Shown in pieces: positions 32,105 through 42,556 of a stretch of 64,000 bases of DNA (its first letter is position 1; each line of letters starts with the position of its first letter). Position numbers and translations under genes: made by a program. Source of the DNA: Punctularia strigosozonata HHB-11173 SS5 (lineage: Eukaryota > Basidiomycota > Agaricomycetes > Corticiales > Punctulariaceae); the NCBI RefSeq assembly GCF_000264995.1, contig NW_006767447.1, forward strand, positions 582,707 through 646,706, in the 5' to 3' direction. The notes beneath the pieces were generated by a model, which made no database searches, was not told where the DNA came from, and was given only the letters and a program-made list of their open reading frames with translations.

Positions 32105-33803
32105 ATGATCTGCGTTGATGCTCCCAACACACATGTGAGTTTTGCTAAGCTACTCATCCTTCCTAATCTGCTCATGCCCACACGGATTCGCAGCAACCCC
32201 ATCCATCGTGTTCGTTCGAGTTGCCCATATCTCTCATCTGGGGACAAACGACGAGATATCGACTCAAAGATTAGCGATCTTCTTGAAGAAGTATCCTCTA
32301 TCCTCGAACAAGTGCGCTCGCTCTGCGAAAATCGAAACCAACTAGCGCCGGTTGCTCGTCTACCCTCTGAAGTTCTATCCATGATCTTCCGTGCATGCTT
32401 GCCCTGTGCAGAAGGCCGTCGTACGTTCCCGTCTAGCCATATTTTTTTCGCACGTCTGTCGATACTGGAGGGTGATCGCGCTTGACAGCAAACCGCTTTG
32501 GTTGGACGTGCCCCGTAGGAACGTCGCACTCACCGAGATGTTCTTGGAGAGGTCGAAGCGTACGCCGCTCTTCATCCGTGGAAAATCTTACGATCGCTGG
32601 AACCACGCATCGAACATCTTGGGTGATGCGGCGTTGTCGGTTTCCCTACGCTACTTGAACCGCACCCGCTTTCTGTTCCTGGACTGCGAAACAAGTACCG
32701 TCGCCTGCAATGTCGAGCGCCTATCTTCCCCCGCCCCGATCCTCACCGGATGTCATATATTTGCTTCTCGCTGCCACGAAGCGCGACTCCCCGCCAACTT
32801 CTTGAGTTTGCGTGCCCCTCGTCTTAGCTACCTATCCCTCGTCGACGTGTCGTTCAGCTGGCGAACCCTGCGCTTCCCTTCGTTGGTCAAGGCTTTGACG
32901 TAACTTACGCTGTACTACTTGCCTGAAGACGCCTCTCCCAGCGGAGAGGAGCTTGCCGTGGCCCCCAGGGGAATGCCTTCCTTAAAGAATCTAAGCTTTC
33001 AATCTATGTTTTCGACCGCCGGGCAGTTGCTGGGACCACTGACAGCGAACAACCTCGCCATTTTGCCTCGATTGAAGTTGTTGTGGCTGCACGGGATGGG
33101 AGCCTACATAAGCCACCTGCTCGCTCACACCCGTGCCCCGTCCATTTCCTCGATGCACGTAAAACTCGTGGATAACGACGAACCTTGCGATCCAACCCCC
33201 CTTACGACCTATCCTCGCCGATCACGGCATTTGTCGCAGTGCCGATGTGTTGGCACGTCGCGTCGCCATCTATATGCAAAACGACGGATGCAATGTGCAC
33301 GTGAACGTGGACCCAACACACGATCCTGCCCACCCGGTACTCAAACTATCTATTCCCTATCGCTGGCAGTCTGTGCTTCTTCGCGCAATACGCAGGGTGC
33401 ACCTAGGAAACGTCGAGACAATCGAAATCCGGATACTACGCGGGTTGACTATGACCGACTTTTCACCGACATCCTCCGTCGCTGCGTACGTACTTCGGAG
33501 CTGGTCCTGTATGGGTCGTCCGGGTCACTGTTGCTTCTATTTAGTGCTATGGCGAGGGATTCTTGTTTATCTCCATCGCTGTGTCGTGTGCGTCTCCAAC
33601 TGGAGAGGGCGTTCGATGATCATCTGTTGCATGCTTGCGAAGACCTTGCCGGCAGATATAAGTCGACGAACGTTTCGTTGAACCTTATTCTTAAGGAAGA
33701 TTACTTTCTTGATGTCTCTCAGGTGCATAATCCGAAAAACATCGCTGGTATCGAATGCGTCGTGGTCGCATGTATCCGAGAGACGGCAGTGGCTTTGGAG
33801 TAG
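32105..33803 (+). pseudogene. F-box/LRR pseudogene with several breaks
   Basis: Same family as 16557-18275. Coiled-coil lead, then LAPVARLPSEVLSMIFRACL (F-box). The frame then breaks in a run of seven T near 32,441; one T fewer would restore HVCRYWRVIALDSKPLWLDV. A TAA stop at 32,901-32,903 follows. The frame shifts again near 33,205 (the sensible frame continues ILADHGICRSADVLARRVAI) and near 33,430 (continuing RVDYDRLFTDILRRCVRTSE). The C-terminal LRR-like part (ELVLYGSSGSLLLLF) is still recognisable. At least four disruptions make it non-functional. Present only in the right arm. Confidence 0.75.
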
Positions 33804-34130
33804 TGTTGGTAGAGGCAGTGGCGAAGGTGCATGATGTTTGATGATACGCTTGATGGATACATTGTAAGGGAGGAGAACCACTACGATACTTTCGTACGGA
33901 CCCGATCTACGGTGCGGCACGTTGGAATTGGGACTATATAGCCATACTTATAGCCTCTGTCGATGAATCGCGCTGCATGACCACGTGGAGATATTCCCAC
34001 ACATGCCGCAGTCAGGTCGCCCGCGGATGTAGCTGCTCCGACCACCTACGCCATCCCGCGTCCCATCCGCCATCCGAACCCTCCTCCCTTCATCCGCCAT
34101 CCGCGAATACGATCTTTCCGCCTGCGATGG

Positions 34131-34141
34131 AGTATAAAATA
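34131..34141 (+). promoter_or_regulatory. Putative TATA box of orphan ORF (right copy)
   Basis: AGTATAAAATA about 100 bases upstream of the ATG at 34234; conserved in the left arm. Short ccatccg repeats lie just before it (34,060-34,105). Confidence 0.45.
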
Positions 34142-34233
34142 TGCTCACCTCTGCGTGAAAGGAACCAACTCCGGTTGTCCTCGATCCCTATCAGCTACCG
34201 CTTACAGCCATAGTTGTCCCTCCAATCCTTACC

Positions 34234-34917
34234 ATGCTCTACTCCAGGCAGCCTATGAATATGGTCTACAAGACCGACTGTATCTGCTCTCGGACTTCCT
34301 CCACCACCGAAGTTCTTCTGAGCGTTAACGGCGTTCCTTACTGCTCCAAGGGAATCAACTGCAATCGTCGCCCAAAGTCTCGGCTCGCCGTCTATACCGA
34401 CCTCGACGGGGCTCCTATAGTGGTTCCGAGGCCTGTCGCCAACGTATCGCACATGTTCGTCGTGCCGTCTAACTCCTTCTCTGACGACAAGTCTCTCGCT
34501 TCCGTCTCTGGGGTGTCTGCTCTCGAGGACTTCGACACACTCTCCAACTCGCTTCTCGCTCAGTTACGTGGACTGTCGGCCAAGGCACCTTCCAGCTCGG
34601 CTGTAGAGCCCCTTTTTACTCCGGAAGAGGTCGTCCGTGCCCCTGAACCCCTCTGCACCATCGCCGAGGAGGACGAGGAGGACGAAGAAGAACGTGCCGC
34701 ATCCGTTCCCGAGCAGATCCCCTTCGTGCGGGCTTCCTGGTTTGTAGCTCAGGACGGCGAGAAAGACCCCCACCCGCTCGACCAAGGCATCATCGTATGC
34801 TCTATCCAGTCGAAGTCGAAGCGTCGTGGAGCCGTTCGGCGTGCCCTTGGCCCGAAGATCTATCCCATGCGCGAGCTGCTCAGCAAGGTCTTCCGCCCTC
34901 GTTTCCACCACTTCTAG
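34234..34917 (+). CDS. Orphan conserved protein (right-arm copy)
   Basis: 227 residues, MLYSRQPMNMVYKTDC to VFRPRFHHF. Family unknown. Cys-rich N-terminus (CICSRTSSTTEV; GVPYCSKGINCNRRPK), hydrophobic/Pro stretch PIVVPRPVANVSHMFVVPS, acidic run EEDEEDEEE, basic C-terminus. Compared with 6289-6969, most changes are single residues and the one length change is a whole codon in the acidic run, so the frame appears selected. Single exon. No signal peptide; a cytosolic or nuclear location is more likely, by inference only. Confidence 0.6.
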   Translation: MLYSRQPMNMVYKTDCICSRTSSTTEVLLSVNGVPYCSKGINCNRRPKSRLAVYTDLDGAPIVVPRPVANVSHMFVVPSNSFSDDKSLASVSGVSALEDFDTLSNSLLAQLRGLSAKAPSSSAVEPLFTPEEVVRAPEPLCTIAEEDEEDEEERAASVPEQIPFVRASWFVAQDGEKDPHPLDQGIIVCSIQSKSKRRGAVRRALGPKIYPMRELLSKVFRPRFHHF

Positions 34918-36070
34918 TTGTATGCGCGCTTCTCGTACAATCAGGTGGGCAGTGCCGACGATATTATCCTCTGATTGCGCGACTGACCCTCGAAATCGTC
35001 TAGATTTAATTATTCTCTTCCCTTTCATGCGGCCCCCACCCTACCACTCCATTCCATTCCAACTTCGTCATGGCATCGGATCTTCTCGTCTCATTTCGCT
35101 CCAAATCCTTGACTTTTTACATATAACACACTTCGACGGCGGGTCACTCATCCACGGCTTCGGTCCTCACCTACATTCTTCTCCCTCGATAATACAGGAT
35201 TGGATCCTCTGTCCTGGTCCGGCGCCAACTCCAGCTGCCCCTGGTCTCGCCCTCTCCCCTCTCGGTCTGCCTCCTTCTCGCATCGCAACGGTTCCGAGGC
35301 TCTTGCGATTGCACGTCGACGCCGATGGGCTCACCAGCCCTCCGTGTCCGTCTTGAGGGGATTCCGGCCTCCTTTTGGCCTTCTTTCGGCAGTCGACCTC
35401 GCTATATACCTCTCGACATGCCCGCGCCTGCACGCTCATTCGAGCCACGCCTCTGCAACCTGCATCGGCCTTTGTAGCAGGACACCCGCCCGAGTCCTTG
35501 GAGCCCCTCTTCAGCACTCGTGCTGCGCCAGGGCCTGGTCAGCCTATCTCATCGGCGCTCGTACGGCACTTCGCGGTTTTCCTCTAGCAACCGCCCGCCT
35601 TACGCCTCTCGCCTCTGGTCGGTCTCGACGCTCTTCGGGCAGAAAGACGCCTCGACCGTGTACGCCGTGCCACCGCGGCCTCCCAATCCTCCAGACGCTC
35701 GCCTCTCTCTCCGACCTCGTCCCTCGGAGACACGCGACCGCACCCGCTTGACCCACGGTTGCGACCCCACGGGCCCCGATACCCAAATACCCCGGCTCCT
35801 GCCCTCAACGCTCGCTTTGAGGCGCTTGGAGTCGAGGGCCCGTTATACCCGCCTTCATAGGTACCTCTCAGCTTGGACATGATACCCTCCGCACGCGCAT
35901 ACTCTCGCGATGTATACACACTCCTTTGATGTAACGGGGTGAGTGGCGGCGGGATACAGAGTGCACCTGTATCCTGTCTTCACTTGCCTCTCCGGGTGCC
36001 TACATTCGGCGTCCCTCCTCCTCCTGCCATCTTTCCCGCCACCGACCCGCCGTCGTATATAATATCAAAA
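34918..36070. other. GC-rich tail of the right arm
   Basis: Counterpart of 5050-6288. Long overlapping plus-strand ORFs are rich in Pro, Arg and Ser. One possible exon, 35,589-35,865, reads ALRLSPLVGLDALRAERRLD and ends EALGVEGPLYPPS, but no complete gene model can be supported. Confidence 0.35.
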
Positions 36071-36790
36071 ACATCTGTATCAAATACGTGTTAACTCTGA
36101 ATATGAACCATCGCATGTTTCTTTGTCGTTTGCTCGTTACAATCGCAGAAAGAAGCACGAAAGGTCTCAGTTCTGCCCAGATTCGGTGATGCCCCTACTC
36201 GTAGCCTATTCAAAATATTAGAGCATAGCGTTCGTCGTTAGCTATCAACTCTGCACGTCTAGCTGTGCTCCGTTCACGGATCTTCACTTCTTCATGGGAC
36301 CCGCGTCAAACGGGGAAAACGACCATAACTTGCCTGCCTTTCATTACTAATCTCGTATTATTCGCAGCGGTTGGCCTTGGTATTCAGGAGCTTCGTATTT
36401 CAATCGTGTCTCCGAAAGTGACGGTACTGCTCGGTCCGGGATTAATACCACCACTCCCAAATTCCCGATTTGGTCCGATCGCGCAGTTCTGTTGCACACG
36501 GGACCGCCCCACTGGTCCTGACCTTCTTCAGCATTCATCGATTTCGCAGCACAGTCTTCTCCTGGTGGTCGAATCTATCTCAGTACGCGTAAAGGCCTAG
36601 CTGGTACTCCTCCTGAAGCTCTCGGTGAATGAAGAGTTCGGACACATCAATACGACTTGTACCGTTCGACATCATCGGCATGCCGTGCTATAGTTCCTTA
36701 CTGGACCCTCCGAGAGCTTAGGACGCCGCCCGCGCAGTAAGATCACGGTGGACCGTGTCTGTTGACCATCTGATGTCATTACACCTGATG
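36071..36790. other. Spacer beyond the right arm
   Basis: No coding pattern. This is where the N-terminal half of the adjacent peptidase gene would be expected, and it is not visible here. Confidence 0.5.
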
Positions 36791-37931
36791 TCGCCGTGAA
36801 GATTATGCGTAAAGCTGGTGCGATAAGTGGCCAGGCTCACGCGAAGTTACTTTCGCTCCTCTACCGCCTTCCGTGTCGAGTGCTTATTCATGCGGGTTAA
36901 CGTCGTCGTAGACGATACGTTTCTGCCGACCTGGGATCTCGGAGCATGTCCTCGCAGCTCACTTCGACTACAGTTGCGCTTTGCAGGGATCGCAAAGGCC
37001 GGCATACGTGCCAGTCGTAGCGTCCGGGTGAGTTGCGGATCTTTCAGGGGTTTTTTTTTCTGGACTAAGGCTCGTCATAATGCACTCCGATAGCGCTAAC
37101 TCGCTCGTGATCCACTATACGACGAATAACCATCTTGTTTGCGAAGACAAGATGGTGCTCATCGACGCGGGATGCGAATACAACGGCTACGCGTCAGACA
37201 TCACGCGGACGTTTCCTGCATCGGGCGTTTTCTCGCAGCCTCAGCGCGACCTATATGTCGCGGTGCTGGCGGCACAGAAAGAACTCATTCCGTTATGTAC
37301 AGAGGTGGGCACTGCTCTCCGCTTGCGGGAGCTTGTCTCATACTATGTTCCTAGGAATCTAATCTCAGCCTGAACGATCTGCATCGTAAATCCGTCGAAT
37401 TCCTGCGGAGGGAGCTCCTTCAGATCGGATTTGACATATCGATGATGTCCGGCGACATGAACGTACTCTATCCTCACTTCCTCAGCCATCCTATAGGCAT
37501 AGGTACAGTCCCTTCTACACTATCAAACTCCGAAGCTGTACTCAACGTGGGGTGATCTTACGTCACCCAGACCTCCACAACTCGACGAATTTCGAGCGAG
37601 CAGGAAGGTTGAAGGCGGGTATGGTGGTAACAATCGAACCCGGGCTGTATGTGCCGCCGGCCGCGCAATTCCCAAAGCACTTCCATGGATTAGGCGTTCG
37701 CATCGAGGTTCGTTATCGTTCCGGTTCCTTGCTCGCTTAGACACCTCACACGTATAACAGGACGAGGTGCTCGTGGGTCAAGAGCATGCTACCGTTCTCA
37801 GCGCGGAAGCACCCAAGGAGGTTAGTCTTGCATTCTAGCATGACTATCAGCCGAACTTATGATACCGAACTCGATAGATCAGCGATGTAGAAGGCGCATG
37901 CCAAGGGTTGCTCGGATTCGAGCCATATTGA
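36791..37931 (+). pseudogene. Icp55-like M24 aminopeptidase, 5'-truncated
   Basis: The C-terminal catalytic half of an Xaa-Pro aminopeptidase of the mitochondrial intermediate cleaving peptidase (Icp55) type. Read in order: KIMRKAGAISGQAHAK; RFCRPGISEHVLAAHFDY; ALQGSQRPAYVPVVASG; NSLVIHYTTNNHLV; MVLIDAGCEYNGYASDITR, carrying metal-binding Asp residues; SHPIGI; GMVVTIEPGLYVPP, with a metal-binding Glu; VGQEHATVLSAEAPKE; ISDVEGACQGLLGFEPY-stop. Several GT-AG introns fit. The first 200 or so residues of the family are missing upstream, the first donor (after HAK) lacks the expected GT, and the SHPIGI junction lacks a clean donor and acceptor in frame. Probably a truncated pseudogene; in the intact state it trims mitochondrial proteins. 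Confidence 0.65.
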
Positions 37932-38799
37932 GATGCAACAATCAGCATATAATACGATGCCGTTAATTGTTGGGAAAGGTTTGACTATCTACTCCAGCGG
38001 CCCTATTCGCGGTTGTCTACTGTGCTTGGGCATCATCAGTTCCTGTTTCTTCTGCGGAGTCACAAACGCACATTCAAGGTGGGATGCAAAACCTGACTTT
38101 GAGATTGTTGGCAGGATCGGAATCAGGCAGGCCGACAATGGCGCCGGGACATGCTACCACGCGTGGTTACGACATGGTGGCAACGACACTGTCAAACAGC
38201 GACTTACCAATATCGTCAGGCACCGGGGCAGCGAGTACTACCCCCACGGCGCCGACCAAGCACAGAACGATGACGTTGACCAAATTCATGCCGAGTAGAT
38301 TACTGACGAGCGGTTCGTAGGCGAATCGGTACAGGACGACCGAACTTGCACCCCTTATTATACTCTACATCCCTGATCAAGCTTTGCACTCGTTGCGCAT
38401 GGTACAGATTATTCTTGGGTCTGTACCGGTGCATGTTTCTGCGGGAATCCCAGCCTTACCGGCGCTCTTCCCACTGTTTGACAGGTACAGATGCGCTCGA
38501 GAACTGTGGGGACGTCTATGAGCATGTATTGATAATAGATGCGCTGGTTCCCCAAGGTCTCTTTGGGACGCGACCTCCCAAGGCTGCTGACAGGGTCTCA
38601 GGCAAGGCAAAGCGATGGGTATCTCTCGCCGGCTCATTCACCCGGAAGATGCGAAGCGCATGGCCTACAGATTAGGGGCAATCGGTTCAAGAGTTCTTCA
38701 GATGCAGCTTACGGGAAACAATTAACAAAGGAGAGGCGGATGCTACACAGGGTACGGTGAACCTATTCAACATGAACACTTTAGATAACCCATCAATGA
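37932..38799. other. Spacer
   Basis: Short ORFs only; no recognised gene between the peptidase relic and the membrane protein gene. Confidence 0.5.
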
Positions 38800-40049
38800 C
38801 TACTTTGTCTCCGCAAAGGTTAACATCCCCGTTGATTCAACGACTAAGGACGATTCCTTGGCAGTCATCGGTGTGTTCATCGAGGCATTCCTCGTTGTGA
38901 CAGCGGCAGTCGCGAATTGCATGCTGGTCCCAGTAACTGCGCGAGTGCCTTGCATGCTGCGCATCGTCTGCTGGGTCACCCCCTTCCCTTGCGCCACGCG
39001 AAGGACGATTATGAAGGGAGGGATGGCCTGTATCGGAGGTTTTAGCACTCATCCATCTATCGAATGCCACAGAACCCACCTCGAGCTGCCCAACAATCGG
39101 TTGGAGGATGTATGCCCCGTTGGAGTTGAGGGCGAAGGTGATGATGAACGCCAGATCAATTGCGGAGTAGAGGACGGCGGACTCAATCAGCAATGCGGAG
39201 ACGGAGGTGTACAGCGAGCCGTGTTCGGGTCCCAGGTATTTGCGGACGGTTGCCCGAGTGGACATCAGGCGAACAACGATGAGCAAGGTGATGAGCATGT
39301 TGAGGGCTACGACGAAGGAATAGTAGGTGATTGTTGTATCGTTCCCTAGGGCTGTCCATGTTGGAAGCGACAATTCGGCGAGAAGAAGGCAGGATAAAAC
39401 TCAAGGAATACTACGTTGAGTTCGTCTGTCTATTTTGCCGATCTCCGACTCACCGATACTCCCGATATACAGAAGAACGGGAACAGGCATCATCCATGTC
39501 CGAAGTGTATCAGCTATAACGTATAACCGGTAGAGCTGATGCATGCCTCGTCAGTATGGTTTATTTCTATGATATCTGTGATATGATAGCGCGAACGTAC
39601 CAGAAACCCATCCTGCAGCCATTGATTGAAGAAATAGCACGCCGTCGCAACCAGGTTCAGATTCTGGGTGATTGGCACCTGCTCAGAAGCGAACACGGCG
39701 GGCCCGCCAGGATAGTTTCGATCGTCAACGAATGCCAGCTGGTTCATGAACATGGCTATTCCGTTGGCGATGGTGCTGAAGCTGAAGATAAGACCGACGA
39801 AGAGGAGTGCCGCATAAGAATATTTTGGATCTTTCTTCCGTTGCGCCCACAGCAGGGGTACGCATTGGACGAACAAGGCCAAGTTCAGTCCTAAACGTGA
39901 AATTGTATTGATCGCTGATACAGGAAAATAGATCATGGCGCACCATATGCCACGGCGCCCAACCCTGCACCGTTGAAGATGACCCTCTCCAAGGCTATGA
40001 TGGATGCAGGTTCGTCGGGTGCGAAGCTTGATGAAGAGGAATTAGACAT
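38800..40049 (-). CDS. Seven-helix membrane protein of a family expanded in Agaricomycetes
   Basis: Start at 40049 (MSNSSSSSFAPDEPASIIAL). Exon 1 continues VIFNGAGLGAVAYG; after a 53-base intron the frame reads LNLALFVQCVPLLW. Further parts: YAALLFVGLIFSFSTIANG, AFVDDRNYPGGPAVFAS, LNLVATACYFFNQWLQDGFL, LYRLYVIADTLRTW with PVPVLLYIGSI, LPTWTALGNDTTITYYSFVV, LNMLITLLIVVRLM, SLYTSVSALLIESAVLYSA, and a cytosolic tail ending FAETK at 38800. Four introns. The DNRNYPGGPAVF loop and helix spacing match a large basidiomycete family of multi-pass plasma-membrane proteins with no known function. No break in the frame was found. Confidence 0.78.
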
Positions 40050-42556
40050 GGTGTGTAGAAGCAAGGTCCAAGCTCCGTGGTCCGCAGTATCACTTCCAGC
40101 GAGGGCGCGCTTTTGAGCGTCATTCATCCATCCGCCGACGATATTCACCGGTCTAACCGCGGATGACAGTGAGACATGGTTACTCTTCCCGTCATTACAT
40201 TCATCGTCGCAGTCAAGAAGATTCCGCATCTTATCGGAACAACTGATGCAAGTATTTTTGGGAAGGCACCAGTGGGATTGTCTGGTAGTGGGTAACCGTG
40301 CAACCTTGTGAGAGCCTTCGAGCAAGCATGCGGACAGAGATACCCTGAACCGGGACTCCATGGGTGGGCGATGCTGCCGCAAACGCACGACCCGGAATCC
40401 TTCGACTTACGTACTGCACCTTCGATTTCCGTGGACGACGGAATAATAAGTTTCACTTCATCGCCATGAACAGCAACTACCCCATGTCGTCCCTACTTTT
40501 GAATTCGCCTTCATGCAGAGAAAGGCACTGATTCGCACAATCACCACTTTAGACATGCCTCAACCGAAAGTTTGCGACTCGAGATGCCGACTCATGATGA
40601 CAAGCATTCTATATATTCTATTTGTGCGGACGGGACAGGTACAACTGCTGCATGTCCCCTGGCTGGCATGCGACCGCGACATTTGATTCTGTATGCTCGT
40701 ACACTGCAATTCGCGGTTTCCCAGGCATGTCCAGGGGTCATAGTTGTTGGAGGCCGAGTCGGAAGTCTCGCGATCACTCTTGAGCATTTGGCTGGAGCAA
40801 ATAGTAGTGGTGTTTGCTCGTCGCAAACACACGAAGGATACAAGGTGAGTAAGCTAAGAACTATATAGTGCATACTGATCTATCGATCATCTATGACTCG
40901 AGACCCCGTTCGGCCGTCCCGCGCAGGCGCTCGTACTCCGGAATCCCGACGCTCGGCACCGGATTCCAACAATAGAGACTACTCCAAGACACCTCCACAG
41001 CTTGAACGATACATCCCTGATCACGAACTGTCCTGGACATGAGCTATTACCATCATTCCTCTCTGCTTGACATACCTTGTTTCCATATTCAGGGAGGGAC
41101 ACAATCCTCCTTGACTGTTACGCCGGGCAAGGACTCTGCCACGGGGATAACGCATCCGCCTATGTCCATGATCATCAAAACCTCGTTGTCATGAACGAGA
41201 AAGTGAACACGAACCACGAGGAAGAACAGATGCGCGTACGCCGCACAGGATGGAGAGAGAAAACACGAAGAGTCGAATGTTCAGCTCCATGTATGACCGC
41301 TTCGCGTGTCGAGTGGATCTCAAGAACAGCTGAGTAGGGTATGCACGACGAAGACTGCTCTGCTGTATGCCGGCAGCAACCATATAGTTCGTGAAGTTCT
41401 CACAGCATGATTAGCTCACGAGTCTCTCTGGCCAGGATGGGACATGGACCATGCGCCCAGGTTCACCACTCCGATAGTGCCCAAGTATACTTGACGTCTT
41501 TGATATGCTCGGATCTTCTGGCTCCGAAGTACCATGACCGTAGTCTATTCTGAAGTCAGCGAGAGTTACGTCGGAGGGGAGAAGAAGGTAATAAGTTCAC
41601 TCACCGCGCTTTCAATCCATTCAACGTACTGAGTATTCCCAGCTGTGATGACAAGCGGTAGGAGGTACCGTAGCTCGCGGTCATATTCACGAAAAGCCCC
41701 GAGTCTCTCGAACCTCCGCTATTGTCAACATCGTGCCACAATTTCGTGTCCTAGTAGAGTATTCGGACTGAACCCTGATGTCAAGGAAGTGCGAAAGCAT
41801 GGAGTGCAGTTACACCATGAAAGCGAGACAAACGAGCGGTCTCGGATGTCCACCCTTGATCTCTGCACAGAAGTTTATACTTTACATTACGAAACTAATA
41901 GTAGGAATGTGTGAGATAACTATATACGGTATGTTAGATACCATATAGGGCCATAATACAATTCGATCTGGACCGCACATTTGACGTTAAGTATAGATAT
42001 TCCTCAAAGAGACTTATCCGAATTACCTTCGCAAGGTTGTGGCCTCAAAATCGGCCAACTCATGTCATGTCTGCTATACAGAGTCTACGACGGCTATCGG
42101 AAATGTAGTGCTTGCGCATGTTCGAGCTCGAACACCCGGAATGGAGGCCAGGGCCAATCTTCTTGTCCCTCTTACGTTTCTGAGCGACAGCGTGTAACCT
42201 GTACACCCTCGAACTGGCAAAACGGGCGGCTACAAGCTGCAGCTCGTGCATAGCCGCATACACCGTAACTCGATAGAAGATGGAGCGCGCATTACTCTCT
42301 GGTAATCCTGCTCAAGCCAGTGCCCCCGCCGTCAGAAAGATGAATGGCGATGGCTTTGGACCGGTATCACGCCCGCATGCTGTTCAGGACATCGGTTTTA
42401 AATGAACGTAGACGCCCAAGAACCTCACCGCCTCGAACCTTCATTCATAGGCCCATCGCCACGCACTATCCGCCTGTAGCCCTATAGCTCCTCCGTCGTC
42501 TGTTGGACCCCAGTTTGAGTTTCCTTCACACTCTCGCCATACCTCGTCTGCCCGTG
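40050..42556. other. Gene-poor stretch of 2.5 kb
   Basis: AT content is higher than in the flanks, and only short ORFs occur on both strands without domains or matching splice sites. No repeat of other parts of the window was recognised. It may contain decayed mobile DNA. Confidence 0.45.

Larger units (their letters stand above)
29452..33955. other. 4.5-kb segment present only in the right arm
   Basis: Left-arm homology jumps from catccgagacgcgcctt directly to ctgtcgatgaatcgcg. In the right arm these are separated by this segment, which carries a complete MFS gene and an F-box pseudogene. No terminal repeats were seen. It could be an insertion into the right arm or a deletion from the left. 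Confidence 0.75.
23617..36070. repeat. Right arm of the inverted segmental duplication
   Basis: Plus-strand counterpart of 5050-12,683. Homology begins inside the MFS gene near KNFSVLFG and ends just after the cgacccgccgtcgta stretch near 36,056. It contains about 4.5 kb (29,452-33,955) and about 0.9 kb (27,806-28,738) not present in the left arm. Confidence 0.85.

Noticed and set aside
40145-40868. Short ORFs upstream of the seven-helix gene
   Set aside because: No start context, splice pattern or domain; the seven-helix gene already has a good start at 40049.
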